DNA of 64,000 bases from the NCBI GenBank assembly GCA_017557535.1, contig JAFYYM010000074.1, forward strand, positions 1 through 64,000, written 5' to 3'. The DNA comes from Bacteroidales bacterium (GTDB lineage Bacteria > Bacteroidota > Bacteroidia > Bacteroidales > UBA932). The notes below the pieces were generated by a model, which was given only the letters and a program-made list of their open reading frames with translations, was not told where the DNA came from and made no database searches. Made by a program: the position numbers and the translations under genes. Of the stretch, positions 17,366 through 26,693 are shown piece after piece; positions within the stretch are counted from its first letter, which is position 1; each line of letters starts with the position of its first letter.

Positions 17366-20300
17366 ATGCGAAAATCATCAATTGCAGCACTTAAGATGCT
17401 GTTTGCCGGATTGTTTTTGGGCATAGCCTGCTTGGCTTCAGCCCAGAATACGGTCCGGGGAACCGTCAAAGATGAGAATGGTGAGCCGGTCATAGGCGCT
17501 AGCATCATGCTTGTCGAGGATGCTACCAAAGGCGCTATCGCTGACGAGAAAGGAGATTTTTCCCTTGCTGTCAATCCTGGCAATACCCTTCGTGTGTCAT
17601 CCATCGGTTTCAAAACAAAAGATGTGAAGGTTGGCTCAGCCTCAGTTCTCAACATTGTGTTGGAGACTGACATCAACCTTCTGGACAATGCGGTGGCTAT
17701 CGGTTACGGTACCGCCCGTAAGGGAGACCTGACCGGATCCATCTCAAGTGTCCGAGGTGAGACAGTGTCGGAACGTTCTCAAGATCAGCTATCCACCGCT
17801 CTTCAGGGTATGATCGCCGGATTGCAGGTTACCCGCTCATCCGGAGAACCTGGAGCTACCGGAACTATTCGTATCCACGGTGTCACTACCATGTCGGAGA
17901 ACAGTCCTCTTGTCATTGTCGACGGTGTCCCTGGTTCCCTTGACGATGTCGTGGCGGAAGATGTTCAGGATATAGCTGTCCTCAAGGACGCGGCGTCAGC
18001 CTCGATTTATGGATCAAGGGCTGCCGCTGGAGTTATCTTGATCACCACAAGGCGCGCCCAGGAGAATAAGTTCTCTGTGGACTACAACTATTTCTACGCT
18101 ATTGACAAACCTACGGCCCGTCCGGCGCTGACGAATGCGGTGGATTGGATGAGGATTGTTGACGACTTGAAATACAATGACGGTGCCTCTAGTCCTTTCT
18201 CGGAGTACACTGAGGACTACATTAACTCTTATGCGGCCAACAATGCCAAGGATCCTTATCATTATCCTGACACTGATTGGAGCGAGGTTCTGCTTAAGAA
18301 AACGACCTCCCATCAGAGGCACAACATGAGCATCACGGGTGGCCGCGAGAACTTGAGGACCAAGTTCACATTCAACTACAATAAGGGAGACGGATATTAC
18401 AAGTTCAGGGGATATGAGCGTTATTCCGGTCGTGTCAACAACGACTGGCAGATTGCCAAGTGGCTTAAAGCCAATGTCGACCTGGATTTCATGTTGAGCG
18501 AGTCAATCGCCCCGGCGAATAACAGTTACATGAACTGGGCATACATCGTCGCTCCTATCTATGGCCCGTATTGGTCAGACGGAAGGTATGCGGATGTCAA
18601 GGACGGAGCTAACGCACTGGCGAGTCTTAATGAAGGCGGTATCAGCACAGGTAACCGCTACAGGATGGGCGGAAAGATCCAGTTTGACATAACTCCTTTC
18701 AAGGATCTGAAAATCACCACCATTTTCGCCCCCCGATTCTTCTTCAACAAGACCAAGAGATTCTCCAAAGCGGTCTATGTCGAGAAGGAGGATGGCACCC
18801 GTCTGCTCAGCGAGCTCAGCCGCTCCACGGATCTTAACGAGACCAGGAATGACAACCACTCCTACACCTATCAGGCTTATGCCAACTACACCAAGAGGTT
18901 CGGTTCTCACTCCTTCAATGTCATGGCTGGTTATGAGGGTTACAAGTATGAGTGGGAGAATCTTGGAGCAAGCAGGACCAAGTATGCCCTCGACAATTAC
19001 CCCTACCTCAATATCGGTCCTGAGGACTATCAGTTCAACAGCGGCTCGGCCGGACACAACGCCTACCAGTCGGTCTTCGGCCGTGTGATGTACTCCTTTA
19101 AGAACAAGTACATGCTCCAGGCCAACTTCCGCGCTGACGCTTCCTCAAGATTCGCCAAGGAGAACCGCTGGGGTTACTTCCCTTCAGTCTCCGCCGGTTG
19201 GGTCATCTCCGAGGAGCCTTGGTTCAAGAACAATGTTGTCTCTTACATGAAGCTCCGCGGCTCTTGGGGTCAGCTGGGTAACGAGCGTATCGGATCAGAG
19301 TTCCCTTATCAGGCGGCTATCAGCTTCGGCAACAGCTACATGATGAATAAGGATGGTAGCGTGACCGCTCTGCAGAATGCGGCCCAGGTCTACTACGCTT
19401 TCCGTGATATCACCTGGGAGACAACGACTTCCACAGGTGTGGGCTTGGATGCTAATTTCTTCAACGGTCGTCTCCGCTTCTCAGGTGACTACTACCACAA
19501 GAAGACGGAAAACATGCTCCTTACCCTCGGATTCCCTTCATACGCCGGTTATTCCGCTCCTTCCCAGAACGCTGGTGACATGTTCACAAATGGTTGGGAC
19601 ATCGAGCTTGGTTGGAGCGACCGCGTGGGAGATTTCTCCTACAGCATTTCCGCCAACCTTTCTGATTATCGTTCCAAGATGGGATATGTCGGTGACAAGA
19701 GAACCATCAGCGGCAACAATATCATCGAGGAAGGTTCCTACTACAACGAGTGGTTCATCTACAAGACCGATGGTCTGATCATGACGCAGGAGGATCTTAC
19801 CCCCGGTGGGCAGCGCATCCCGACATATTCAGGAAACGACAAGCCCGGAGACATCAAATACGTCGATATGAACGGTGACGGCAAGATCAACGCCGACGAT
19901 AAGGTCAAGATGGGCAACTCCCTCCCTGAATATCTCTACGGAGGTAACGTATTCCTCGGTTGGAAGAACTGGGATTTCAACATGTCCTTCCAGGGAATCG
20001 GCCATCAGAACAAGTTGTTCCAGTACTACTGGATCCAGCCTTACAAGAACCAGTGGGGTTCCGCTCCCCAGATTCTTGTCGGGAACTACTGGAGGATTGG
20101 CGATGACGCCGCCAACAAGACCGCCAAGTATCCTAGGGTCACCTACACCAACACCGGCAGCCAGAGCGCTGGCTCTGATTTCTGGATGTTCAACGGCGCC
20201 TATTTCCGTTTGAAGAACATAACCCTCGGATATACTCTTCCGAAAGCGATCATGGACAAGACTTTCATCAAGAGCTTGAGAGTCTATGCCAATGTCACGG

Positions 20301-20407
20301 ATCTTCCCGCTATCAGCAACTTCCCGAAGGGATGGGATCCTGAAGTCGGCAACACCAGCGATTTCATCTCGACCTCATTCATTTTCGGTGTAAATGTCAA
20401 ATTCTAA
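17366..20407 (+). CDS. SusC-like TonB-dependent outer-membrane transporter
   Basis: A 1013-residue outer-membrane importer of glycan fragments. The signal peptide is MRKSSIAALKMLFAGLFLG with cleavage after SAQ. The CarboxypepD-reg-like domain starts at NTVRGTVKDENGEPVIGASI. The plug carries the SusC-type AIGYGTARKGDLTGSISSV and later VIVDGVPGSLDDV and LKDAASASIYGSRAAAGVI. The rest is beta-barrel, ending in FIFGVNVKF. The start at 17366 rather than 17294 is chosen because it begins the signal peptide and matches the start kept in the scarred copy at 5571. It is followed 13 nt later by susD, the standard pair. Confidence 0.95.
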   Translation: MRKSSIAALKMLFAGLFLGIACLASAQNTVRGTVKDENGEPVIGASIMLVEDATKGAIADEKGDFSLAVNPGNTLRVSSIGFKTKDVKVGSASVLNIVLETDINLLDNAVAIGYGTARKGDLTGSISSVRGETVSERSQDQLSTALQGMIAGLQVTRSSGEPGATGTIRIHGVTTMSENSPLVIVDGVPGSLDDVVAEDVQDIAVLKDAASASIYGSRAAAGVILITTRRAQENKFSVDYNYFYAIDKPTARPALTNAVDWMRIVDDLKYNDGASSPFSEYTEDYINSYAANNAKDPYHYPDTDWSEVLLKKTTSHQRHNMSITGGRENLRTKFTFNYNKGDGYYKFRGYERYSGRVNNDWQIAKWLKANVDLDFMLSESIAPANNSYMNWAYIVAPIYGPYWSDGRYADVKDGANALASLNEGGISTGNRYRMGGKIQFDITPFKDLKITTIFAPRFFFNKTKRFSKAVYVEKEDGTRLLSELSRSTDLNETRNDNHSYTYQAYANYTKRFGSHSFNVMAGYEGYKYEWENLGASRTKYALDNYPYLNIGPEDYQFNSGSAGHNAYQSVFGRVMYSFKNKYMLQANFRADASSRFAKENRWGYFPSVSAGWVISEEPWFKNNVVSYMKLRGSWGQLGNERIGSEFPYQAAISFGNSYMMNKDGSVTALQNAAQVYYAFRDITWETTTSTGVGLDANFFNGRLRFSGDYYHKKTENMLLTLGFPSYAGYSAPSQNAGDMFTNGWDIELGWSDRVGDFSYSISANLSDYRSKMGYVGDKRTISGNNIIEEGSYYNEWFIYKTDGLIMTQEDLTPGGQRIPTYSGNDKPGDIKYVDMNGDGKINADDKVKMGNSLPEYLYGGNVFLGWKNWDFNMSFQGIGHQNKLFQYYWIQPYKNQWGSAPQILVGNYWRIGDDAANKTAKYPRVTYTNTGSQSAGSDFWMFNGAYFRLKNITLGYTLPKAIMDKTFIKSLRVYANVTDLPAISNFPKGWDPEVGNTSDFISTSFIFGVNVKF

Positions 20408-20420
20408 AGGAGGCGCAATC

Positions 20421-22220
20421 ATGAAAAAGATAATAACTATCGCTATATCAATGGTTTCGGCGCTGATGCTCTCCTCCTGCGTCGATCTTAACCTCAACCC
20501 GCTTTCAGAGGGATCCAGTGAGAACTGGTACTCCTCCCAGTCTGAGATCGAGATGAGTCTCAACGACCTGTACCGTACCGCTTTCTTCCCGATCGACGGT
20601 ACCGACTGGGGAGATGATGTCACATATCGAAGCAACACTCAGTTTACCTTCAACGGGACCTTGACTGCCGAGAACAGCACAATCGCCACTTACTGGCAGA
20701 ACTACTATAAAGGCATCGCCCGTTCTCTTCGTATCATTAAAAACCTGGAGGAGAAAGGATCTGATCTCGGAATTAACGCCAATACTCTCAACCAATACAA
20801 GGGAGAGGCCTATTTCTACATCGGCTATGCCTATGGAATGTTGGCTTTCCGTTGGGGTGACGTGATTCTGGACAAGACCGGCATGACCCTCGAGGAGGCT
20901 TATTCCGCTTCCCGTTCTCCGAAGAGCGAGGTCCTCGCTTTCGCGTACGAGTGTTTGGACAAGGCCGCCAGCATGCTGCCTACAGGTTATGGCGGAGTTC
21001 AAAGGGCGACGAAGGGTATGGCCTATGCTTACAAAGCCCGTATGGCCATATACAATGGAGATTATGTGACAGCCGCGACTGCCGCTAAGGCCTGCATGGA
21101 TCTCGGTGTTTATTCGCTCCACAAGAACTATCAAGAGCTGTTCACCGCCGCGACATCCCCTGAATGGATTTTCGTGTTCAAGGGTGACTACTCTTTGAAA
21201 GTATATTACTGGTTTGACAATGACATCCAGAATATCCTGACTCGTCTTGCCGGTGGTTGGGGTGCCAGGAATCCTGGTCTTGAGCTCGTCTGCGCTTATC
21301 CTTGCACCGATGGTCTTCCTATCGACGAGTCTCCTCTGTACAACCCTAAGGCTATCTTCGATAACCGCGATCCTCGTATGGCGATGACCATCGTGCCTTT
21401 CGCCCAGCCCGAGTCTGAGTGTGTCAAGAATGGTACTTACAAGCCTGAGGACTACGCTTTCTTCGGTTTCGAGCATTCTCCTTCTCCTTTGGCCAACAAG
21501 GTTAAGAGGATTTCTGACGGAGCGATGGTCAACAACACCGACTCCAAGGCTTGCGCTCTCCACGCCGCTTACAACGGTTTCGTTTTCAAGAAATACTCAA
21601 ATCCGAGCACTTGGATCGCCGTTAACAGTTGGAAGGGTATCAACGCCTACCAGGACATGCGTTACGGTGATGTTCTCTTGATGTACGCCGAGGCTATGAA
21701 CGAGCAGGGCAAATGCGACCAGGCTGTGCTGGACGCCACGATCAACAAGCTTCGTGAGCGCGCCTACGATGGTACTGGTCTTGAGTATCCAAAGGTGGTC
21801 GCCGGCGACCAGGCCAAGCTTCGCACTATCATCCGCACCGAGCGCTTCATCGAGATGGCCGCCGAAGGCCATAGGTATGAGGACTTGATCCGCTGGAAGA
21901 TCGCCGAGGTCGTGTTTAACCGTCCTATCTTCTATCTGGAGAGGACCTGGTCCGGAAACGCCTCTTGGAACGGTGACCTTTCAATCACTCCACCCGAGTA
22001 CCAGAAACTTGCCCAGAACTGGCTTGACGGCAACTATCCTATCGGTGGCATTCCCGAAATCGACGAGAACGGTATCGCCGATGTCCGCTATATGGCGGAA
22101 AAGGGTTATGTGGTCCAGGCTACCACCCGCCAGTTCAATCCCGCGAGGGATTATCTCTGGCCTATCCCGGCAGGTGACCGTCTTATCAATGCGAATCTGA
22201 CCCAGAATCCTGGATACTAG
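20421..22220 (+). CDS. SusD-like surface glycan-binding lipoprotein
   Basis: A 599-residue lipoprotein that caps SusC and binds oligosaccharides at the cell surface. The signal peptide ends in the lipobox MLSSC. The SusD/RagB domain runs through the protein, including FRTERFIEMAAEGHRYEDLIRWK-type sequence near 485-505, seen as RTERFIEMAAEGHRYEDLIR, and ends QFNPARDYLWPIPAGDRLIN. The ATG at 20421 has a strong AAAGGAGG ribosome-binding site 6 nt upstream, which decides the start. Its last 55 codons are duplicated at 5639-5803. Confidence 0.95.
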   Translation: MKKIITIAISMVSALMLSSCVDLNLNPLSEGSSENWYSSQSEIEMSLNDLYRTAFFPIDGTDWGDDVTYRSNTQFTFNGTLTAENSTIATYWQNYYKGIARSLRIIKNLEEKGSDLGINANTLNQYKGEAYFYIGYAYGMLAFRWGDVILDKTGMTLEEAYSASRSPKSEVLAFAYECLDKAASMLPTGYGGVQRATKGMAYAYKARMAIYNGDYVTAATAAKACMDLGVYSLHKNYQELFTAATSPEWIFVFKGDYSLKVYYWFDNDIQNILTRLAGGWGARNPGLELVCAYPCTDGLPIDESPLYNPKAIFDNRDPRMAMTIVPFAQPESECVKNGTYKPEDYAFFGFEHSPSPLANKVKRISDGAMVNNTDSKACALHAAYNGFVFKKYSNPSTWIAVNSWKGINAYQDMRYGDVLLMYAEAMNEQGKCDQAVLDATINKLRERAYDGTGLEYPKVVAGDQAKLRTIIRTERFIEMAAEGHRYEDLIRWKIAEVVFNRPIFYLERTWSGNASWNGDLSITPPEYQKLAQNWLDGNYPIGGIPEIDENGIADVRYMAEKGYVVQATTRQFNPARDYLWPIPAGDRLINANLTQNPGY

Positions 22221-22224
22221 TGTC

Positions 22225-24696
22225 ATGCGTAGTGTTCTGAGAATATCTATATTAGCGGCGGCTTTTGTGGCCGCCGCTTGCTCCACAAAAGCCCCGTCAG
22301 CGGTAGATGAGACCGGCCATAAGAACTTTGGCGGCATCTATCCGCATCTCGCGTATTACAATTCCCAGCGCGAGTGTGGCACGGGGGCCGTGGTGCCTTG
22401 GCAGGGGGACCTTTGGGTCGTCACGTACGGGCCTCATGAGCCTTACGGTTCCGATGACAAGCTTTACCAAATCACTCCCGAATTGGATGAGATAGTCCGT
22501 CCCGAGAGCATCGGTGGCACTCCCGCAGACCGCATGATCCATGACGCATCCAACCAGCTTTTTATCGGACCGTATGCGATTGACGCTGACAAGAACGTGC
22601 GGATTCTCCCTTACGATAAGTTTCCCGGACGTCCTACCGGTCTGGCGGCGCATCTGACAGATCCGGACAACCGTATACTCTACGCTTCCATGGAAGCCGG
22701 TTTCTACGATATTGATGTCCACACCCTTGATGGGATAGAGCTTTATAAAGATGGTAACCAGAAGCGTAAGGAAGGCTTCACAGGAGATCTCTGCGAACTT
22801 TTCCCTGGCTATCATGGCAAAGGCTTCTATTCTGGTCAAGGCGTGGCGGTCTATTCCAACAACGGAGAGGAAGGTGAGCTGGCTCAGAAGCAGTTCGATA
22901 TTCCTTCCGGCTCTCTTGTTGAGTGGGACGGAAAGGACTGGACCCTGGTCCGTCGTAACCAGTTCACGGAAATCACCGGTCCTGGCGGAATCCATGGCAA
23001 TCCATCTCCCGCGACAGATCCTATCTGGGCGCTAGGTTGGGACTACAAGTCGGTAATTCTCGCCGTCAGGGAGCCTGACAAGGGTTGGAGCTATTATCGT
23101 CTACCTAAAGCCAGCCACGCCTATGATGGAGCCCATGGCTGGAACACCGAATGGCCAAGAATACGGAATGTTGCTCCGGAAGGCGCTGATCCTGAATATC
23201 TTATGACCATGCACGGAATGTTCTGGCATTTCCCGGGGACCTTCACCACGGCTAACTCGGCGGGAATCCGTCCGAGGGGAGCTTATCTGAAGGTGATCGG
23301 GGACTTCGCCGAATGGAACGGCCGCCTCGTTTTCGGATGCGACGATTCCGCGCAAAGCGAGTTCCTTAACAAGCGCAAGCAGAAAGGACATATCGGAGGG
23401 CCTGGGCAGTCAAACTCCAATCTCTGGTTCACGTCTTACGACAGGCCAGATCATGTGGGACCCACCACGGCTGGTGGCTCCGTCTGGCTTAAGGACGATG
23501 TCAAGGCAGGTGTGCCTTCTGATCCGTTCCTCTTCAACGGATGGGATAACCGATGCGCATGGATAGCTAACAGGTCAAAAACTCCAGCGACTATCACTTT
23601 TGAGGTCGATAAAGTCGGAAATGGCTCATGGACAGAGCTTTGTAAGGTTGATGTGGCCGGAGAAAACTCGGTGTTCGCTCCCTTCGAAAACTCTGCCCAG
23701 GGTGTATGGATCAGGGCTGTCAGCAGCACTGACATCAAGGCGGACTTGACCTTCGTTCTCGGCCAGAAAGAGACTCGTGGCACAGAGCCGGATCCTATAT
23801 TCACTGGTCTCGCTTCTGTTAAGAAGGACCATGATTCCCAAGGATTCCTTTATGGCTTGCCCGATCAGCGCAGGGCTCTTGGAGTATTGGCGCAGACTGT
23901 GGATGGTGAGAAGTATTACGAGATTGACGGCGAGATGAACTTTGTCCCGAAGGACGACGCTGAGATGGCTGACTATATTCGGGATAAGTTCGAGATTCCT
24001 GTCGACGTTGTCGATGTTGAGGAAGGCTCAATCCTGATTGTGGACGCTAAGAACCGTCGTTGGAGGCTGCCTTTGGGGGATGACAAATATTCCGGGAAGA
24101 TCCAGGAGGGAGCGTTGAGGATCTGCCGCGAGGTAGCCACCGAGCGCGACCTTCTTTCCCTTGCCGGAACTTTCTATGAGTTGCCTGCCGAGAACGCCGA
24201 TGGCTATGCCAAGGTGCGTCCTGTCGCTTCCCACAAGTTCGGGATCAATGATTACGCTTCCTACAGGGGAATGCTCGTGATGACCGGAATAGACCATGCC
24301 GCCGCTAAAGGTAATCCCCGTGTTGTTTTCTCCGAGGATGGAAAGGCCGCCGTTTGGGCAGGTGCCGTCGATGATCTCTGGAAACTCGGCAAGCCTACCG
24401 GCCATGGGGGTCCTTGGGTGGAGACCGAGGTGAAGGCCGGTGAATATTCAGATCCTTTCCTGATTGGTTTCTACGACAAGAGGGAGATGAGTCTGTCGCA
24501 CCGTTTCACAGGTGAGGTTACTTTCACTGTTGAGGTTGATCCTACCGGTGACGGCCAGTGGTTCCATTACGCCGACTTTAATATCAAGCCCGGAGACACT
24601 TTAGAGCATCACTTCCCGGATGCTTTCCAGGCCAGGTGGATCCGCCTGAAGGCTGATCATGACACCAAGGCGACTGCTTTGTTTGAGTATAGGTAA
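22225..24696 (+). CDS. Unrecognised exported lipoprotein of the glycan locus
   Basis: An 823-residue lipoprotein (lipobox AAACST) placed 4 nt after susD, where surface glycan-binding proteins or enzymes are usual. I do not recognise the family. Residues about 20-370 have repeated short blocks, each holding an aromatic and an Asp/Gly turn (GDLWVVTYGPHEPYGSDDKL, NRILYASMEAGFYDIDVHT, RGAYLKVIGDFAEWNGRLVF), which suggests a beta-propeller. The C-terminal half is beta-rich and ends with a short module shared with its paralogue at 5807 (FPDAFQARWIRLKAD). It could be a lyase or hydrolase with a propeller fold, or a binding protein. No catalytic motif that I know is evident. Confidence 0.8.
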   Translation: MRSVLRISILAAAFVAAACSTKAPSAVDETGHKNFGGIYPHLAYYNSQRECGTGAVVPWQGDLWVVTYGPHEPYGSDDKLYQITPELDEIVRPESIGGTPADRMIHDASNQLFIGPYAIDADKNVRILPYDKFPGRPTGLAAHLTDPDNRILYASMEAGFYDIDVHTLDGIELYKDGNQKRKEGFTGDLCELFPGYHGKGFYSGQGVAVYSNNGEEGELAQKQFDIPSGSLVEWDGKDWTLVRRNQFTEITGPGGIHGNPSPATDPIWALGWDYKSVILAVREPDKGWSYYRLPKASHAYDGAHGWNTEWPRIRNVAPEGADPEYLMTMHGMFWHFPGTFTTANSAGIRPRGAYLKVIGDFAEWNGRLVFGCDDSAQSEFLNKRKQKGHIGGPGQSNSNLWFTSYDRPDHVGPTTAGGSVWLKDDVKAGVPSDPFLFNGWDNRCAWIANRSKTPATITFEVDKVGNGSWTELCKVDVAGENSVFAPFENSAQGVWIRAVSSTDIKADLTFVLGQKETRGTEPDPIFTGLASVKKDHDSQGFLYGLPDQRRALGVLAQTVDGEKYYEIDGEMNFVPKDDAEMADYIRDKFEIPVDVVDVEEGSILIVDAKNRRWRLPLGDDKYSGKIQEGALRICREVATERDLLSLAGTFYELPAENADGYAKVRPVASHKFGINDYASYRGMLVMTGIDHAAAKGNPRVVFSEDGKAAVWAGAVDDLWKLGKPTGHGGPWVETEVKAGEYSDPFLIGFYDKREMSLSHRFTGEVTFTVEVDPTGDGQWFHYADFNIKPGDTLEHHFPDAFQARWIRLKADHDTKATALFEYR

Positions 24697-24707
24697 TATC
24701 AAAGACA

Positions 24708-26591
24708 ATGAAAAAGACAATGAAAAAGTTATTCTTGATTCTTCCGGTCCTGTTCTTTGCCGCCCAGGTTCATGCCCAGGGCATATTCGTCGAGGCCGAG
24801 GCTTTCGCCGACAAGGGGGGCTGGTCAGTGGATCAGCAGTTCATGGACCTTATGGGCTCGCCCTATCTTATTGCCCATGGCATGGGGAAACCTGTCTCAG
24901 ATGCGCAGACCACTGTCGATATTCCCGAGCCTGGGGTATACCATGTGTGGGTGCGCACCTACAATTGGACGTCCCCCTGGACCAATGCGAATGGTCCCGG
25001 GGCGTTCAGGGTCAAGGTTCAGGGCAAACCGACCAAGGGCATCCTCGGCAACTCAGGAAACAAGTGGGGCTGGCAGTATGCGGGGAATGTTAAGTTGAAA
25101 GCTGGATCTTGCGATCTCGCCCTCTCTGATATGACTGGGTTTGACGGTCGCTGCGATGCGGTATGGATTTGTCCCGACAAGGATGTGGTTCCTCCCGAAG
25201 ACCCCGTTGCTCTCGAAGCTTTCCGCCGTCAGGTGGGAGCCCTTCCAGTAAACCCCTCTGACGGGGGCGATTACGACTTTGTTGTGATTGGAGGTGGTAT
25301 TGCCGGAATGTGTGCGGCAGTCTCTGCCGCCAGGTTCGGCTGCAAGGTGGCTCTTGTCAATGACCGTCCCATTGCTGGAGGTAACAACTCTTCGGAAATA
25401 CGTGTCCACTTGGGCGGACTTGTCGAGCTAGGGAAGTATCCTGCTCTTGGCAGGATGTTGCGTGAGTTCGGACACTCCAAGGGCGGCAACGCCCAGCCGG
25501 CCTCCAATTACGAGGACGACAAGAAAGAGGCTTTCATCCGCACACAGGAAGGTCTTACCTATTTCCCTTGCTTCAGGGCTGTCAAGGTCAATATGGATGG
25601 TTCCAAGATCGCTTCCGTGGTTATCCGGAATATCGAGAGCGGCCAGGAGTTGCTCCTCAAGGCTCCCGTATTCTCCGATTGCACAGGTGACGCAAATCTC
25701 GGTTTCATGGCTGGAGCTGACTGGATGATGGGCCGAGAAGGCCGCGACGAGTTCGGTGAGGCTCTCGCTCCTGAAAAGGGCGACAAGCTGACTATGGGTT
25801 CCTCTGTCCAATGGTACAGCGTTGAGGACGCCAAAAAGTCCACTTTCCCCGAGTTCCAGTACGGGGTTGTCTTCAATGAGGACAACTGTGAGAAAGTGAA
25901 GATGGGAACATGGACCTGGGAGACCGGAATGAACCTTAACCAGATCTACGATTTCGAGCGGATCAGGGACTATGGACTCCTGGTGGTGTATTCCAACTGG
26001 AGCTTCCTCAAAAACCATTTCTCAGGAAAGGCTGAATATGCCAACCGTTCTCTTGGCTGGGTCGCCTATGTGGCTGGCAAGAGAGAGTCCCGCCGTCTGG
26101 TCGGAGACTATATTCTCAAACAGGACGATGTGGACAAACAGGTGTTCCATGAGGATGCCTCCTTCACGATCAACTGGCATTTCGACCTCCATTTCCCGGA
26201 TCCGGAGAACACAGCCAACTTCCCCGGGACCGAGTTCAAGGCCGCCACGAAGAGCAACCCTATCTATCCTTACTCAGTGCCCTACCGCTGCCTGTATTCC
26301 AGGAATGTTGACAACCTGTTCATGGCCGGACGTGACATCTCGACCACCCATGTGACCCTCGGTTCGACCAGGCTCATGCGAACAGGAGCGATGATGGGTG
26401 AGGTCGTCGGTATGGCCGCCAGCATCTGCAAGGACAAGGGCACGACTCCGAGGGGAGTGTACCAGCACTATCTTCCTGAGCTGAAAGCCTTGATGACCAA
26501 GGGTGCGGCCAGAACCGATATCGAACTTCCTGACAACCAGCACTTCAACGAGGGTGGTCATCTAAAGAAGCCTAAGGACATAGTCTTCTAG
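24708..26591 (+). CDS. Exported FAD-dependent oxidoreductase with N-terminal beta domain
   Basis: A 627-residue protein with a Sec signal peptide (MKKLFLILPVLFFAAQVHAQ), then a beta-sandwich region (about 25-160; GVYHVWVRTYNWTSPW) that resembles carbohydrate-binding modules, then an FAD_oxidored domain from about 185. The FAD motif is VVIGGGIAGMCAAVSAARFG followed by AGGNNSSEIRVHLGG; the second FAD contact is NLFMAGRDISTTHVTLGSTR near 535. An exported flavoenzyme joined to a glycan-binding-like domain points to sugar oxidation outside the cytoplasm. It closes the susC operon, and a terminator follows at 26629. It is related to the cytoplasmic FAD protein at 14923. Substrate unknown. Confidence 0.82.
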   Translation: MKKTMKKLFLILPVLFFAAQVHAQGIFVEAEAFADKGGWSVDQQFMDLMGSPYLIAHGMGKPVSDAQTTVDIPEPGVYHVWVRTYNWTSPWTNANGPGAFRVKVQGKPTKGILGNSGNKWGWQYAGNVKLKAGSCDLALSDMTGFDGRCDAVWICPDKDVVPPEDPVALEAFRRQVGALPVNPSDGGDYDFVVIGGGIAGMCAAVSAARFGCKVALVNDRPIAGGNNSSEIRVHLGGLVELGKYPALGRMLREFGHSKGGNAQPASNYEDDKKEAFIRTQEGLTYFPCFRAVKVNMDGSKIASVVIRNIESGQELLLKAPVFSDCTGDANLGFMAGADWMMGREGRDEFGEALAPEKGDKLTMGSSVQWYSVEDAKKSTFPEFQYGVVFNEDNCEKVKMGTWTWETGMNLNQIYDFERIRDYGLLVVYSNWSFLKNHFSGKAEYANRSLGWVAYVAGKRESRRLVGDYILKQDDVDKQVFHEDASFTINWHFDLHFPDPENTANFPGTEFKAATKSNPIYPYSVPYRCLYSRNVDNLFMAGRDISTTHVTLGSTRLMRTGAMMGEVVGMAASICKDKGTTPRGVYQHYLPELKALMTKGAARTDIELPDNQHFNEGGHLKKPKDIVF

Positions 26592-26628
26592 GTCTCTGGA
26601 AGACCCTTTCGCGCTTGCGACAATTGAC

Positions 26629-26653
26629 AAACCCGGCTCACATGGCCGGGTTT
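26629..26653 (+). terminator. Terminator of the susC-susD operon
   Basis: The stem AAACCCGGC/GCCGGGTTT (9 bp) has a 7-nt loop and is followed by a short T-rich stretch, 37 nt after the stop at 26591. It separates the susC operon from the operon starting at 26694. Confidence 0.85.
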
Positions 26654-26693
26654 CTTGGGCTATCGCATCATTTTTTTTGCTATATTTAGCAGC

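Noticed and set aside
20505-21563. Long open frame (352 codons) antisense to susD
   Set aside because: It lies wholly within susD on the other strand, has no signal, motif or ribosome-binding site, and is explained by the codon bias of susD.
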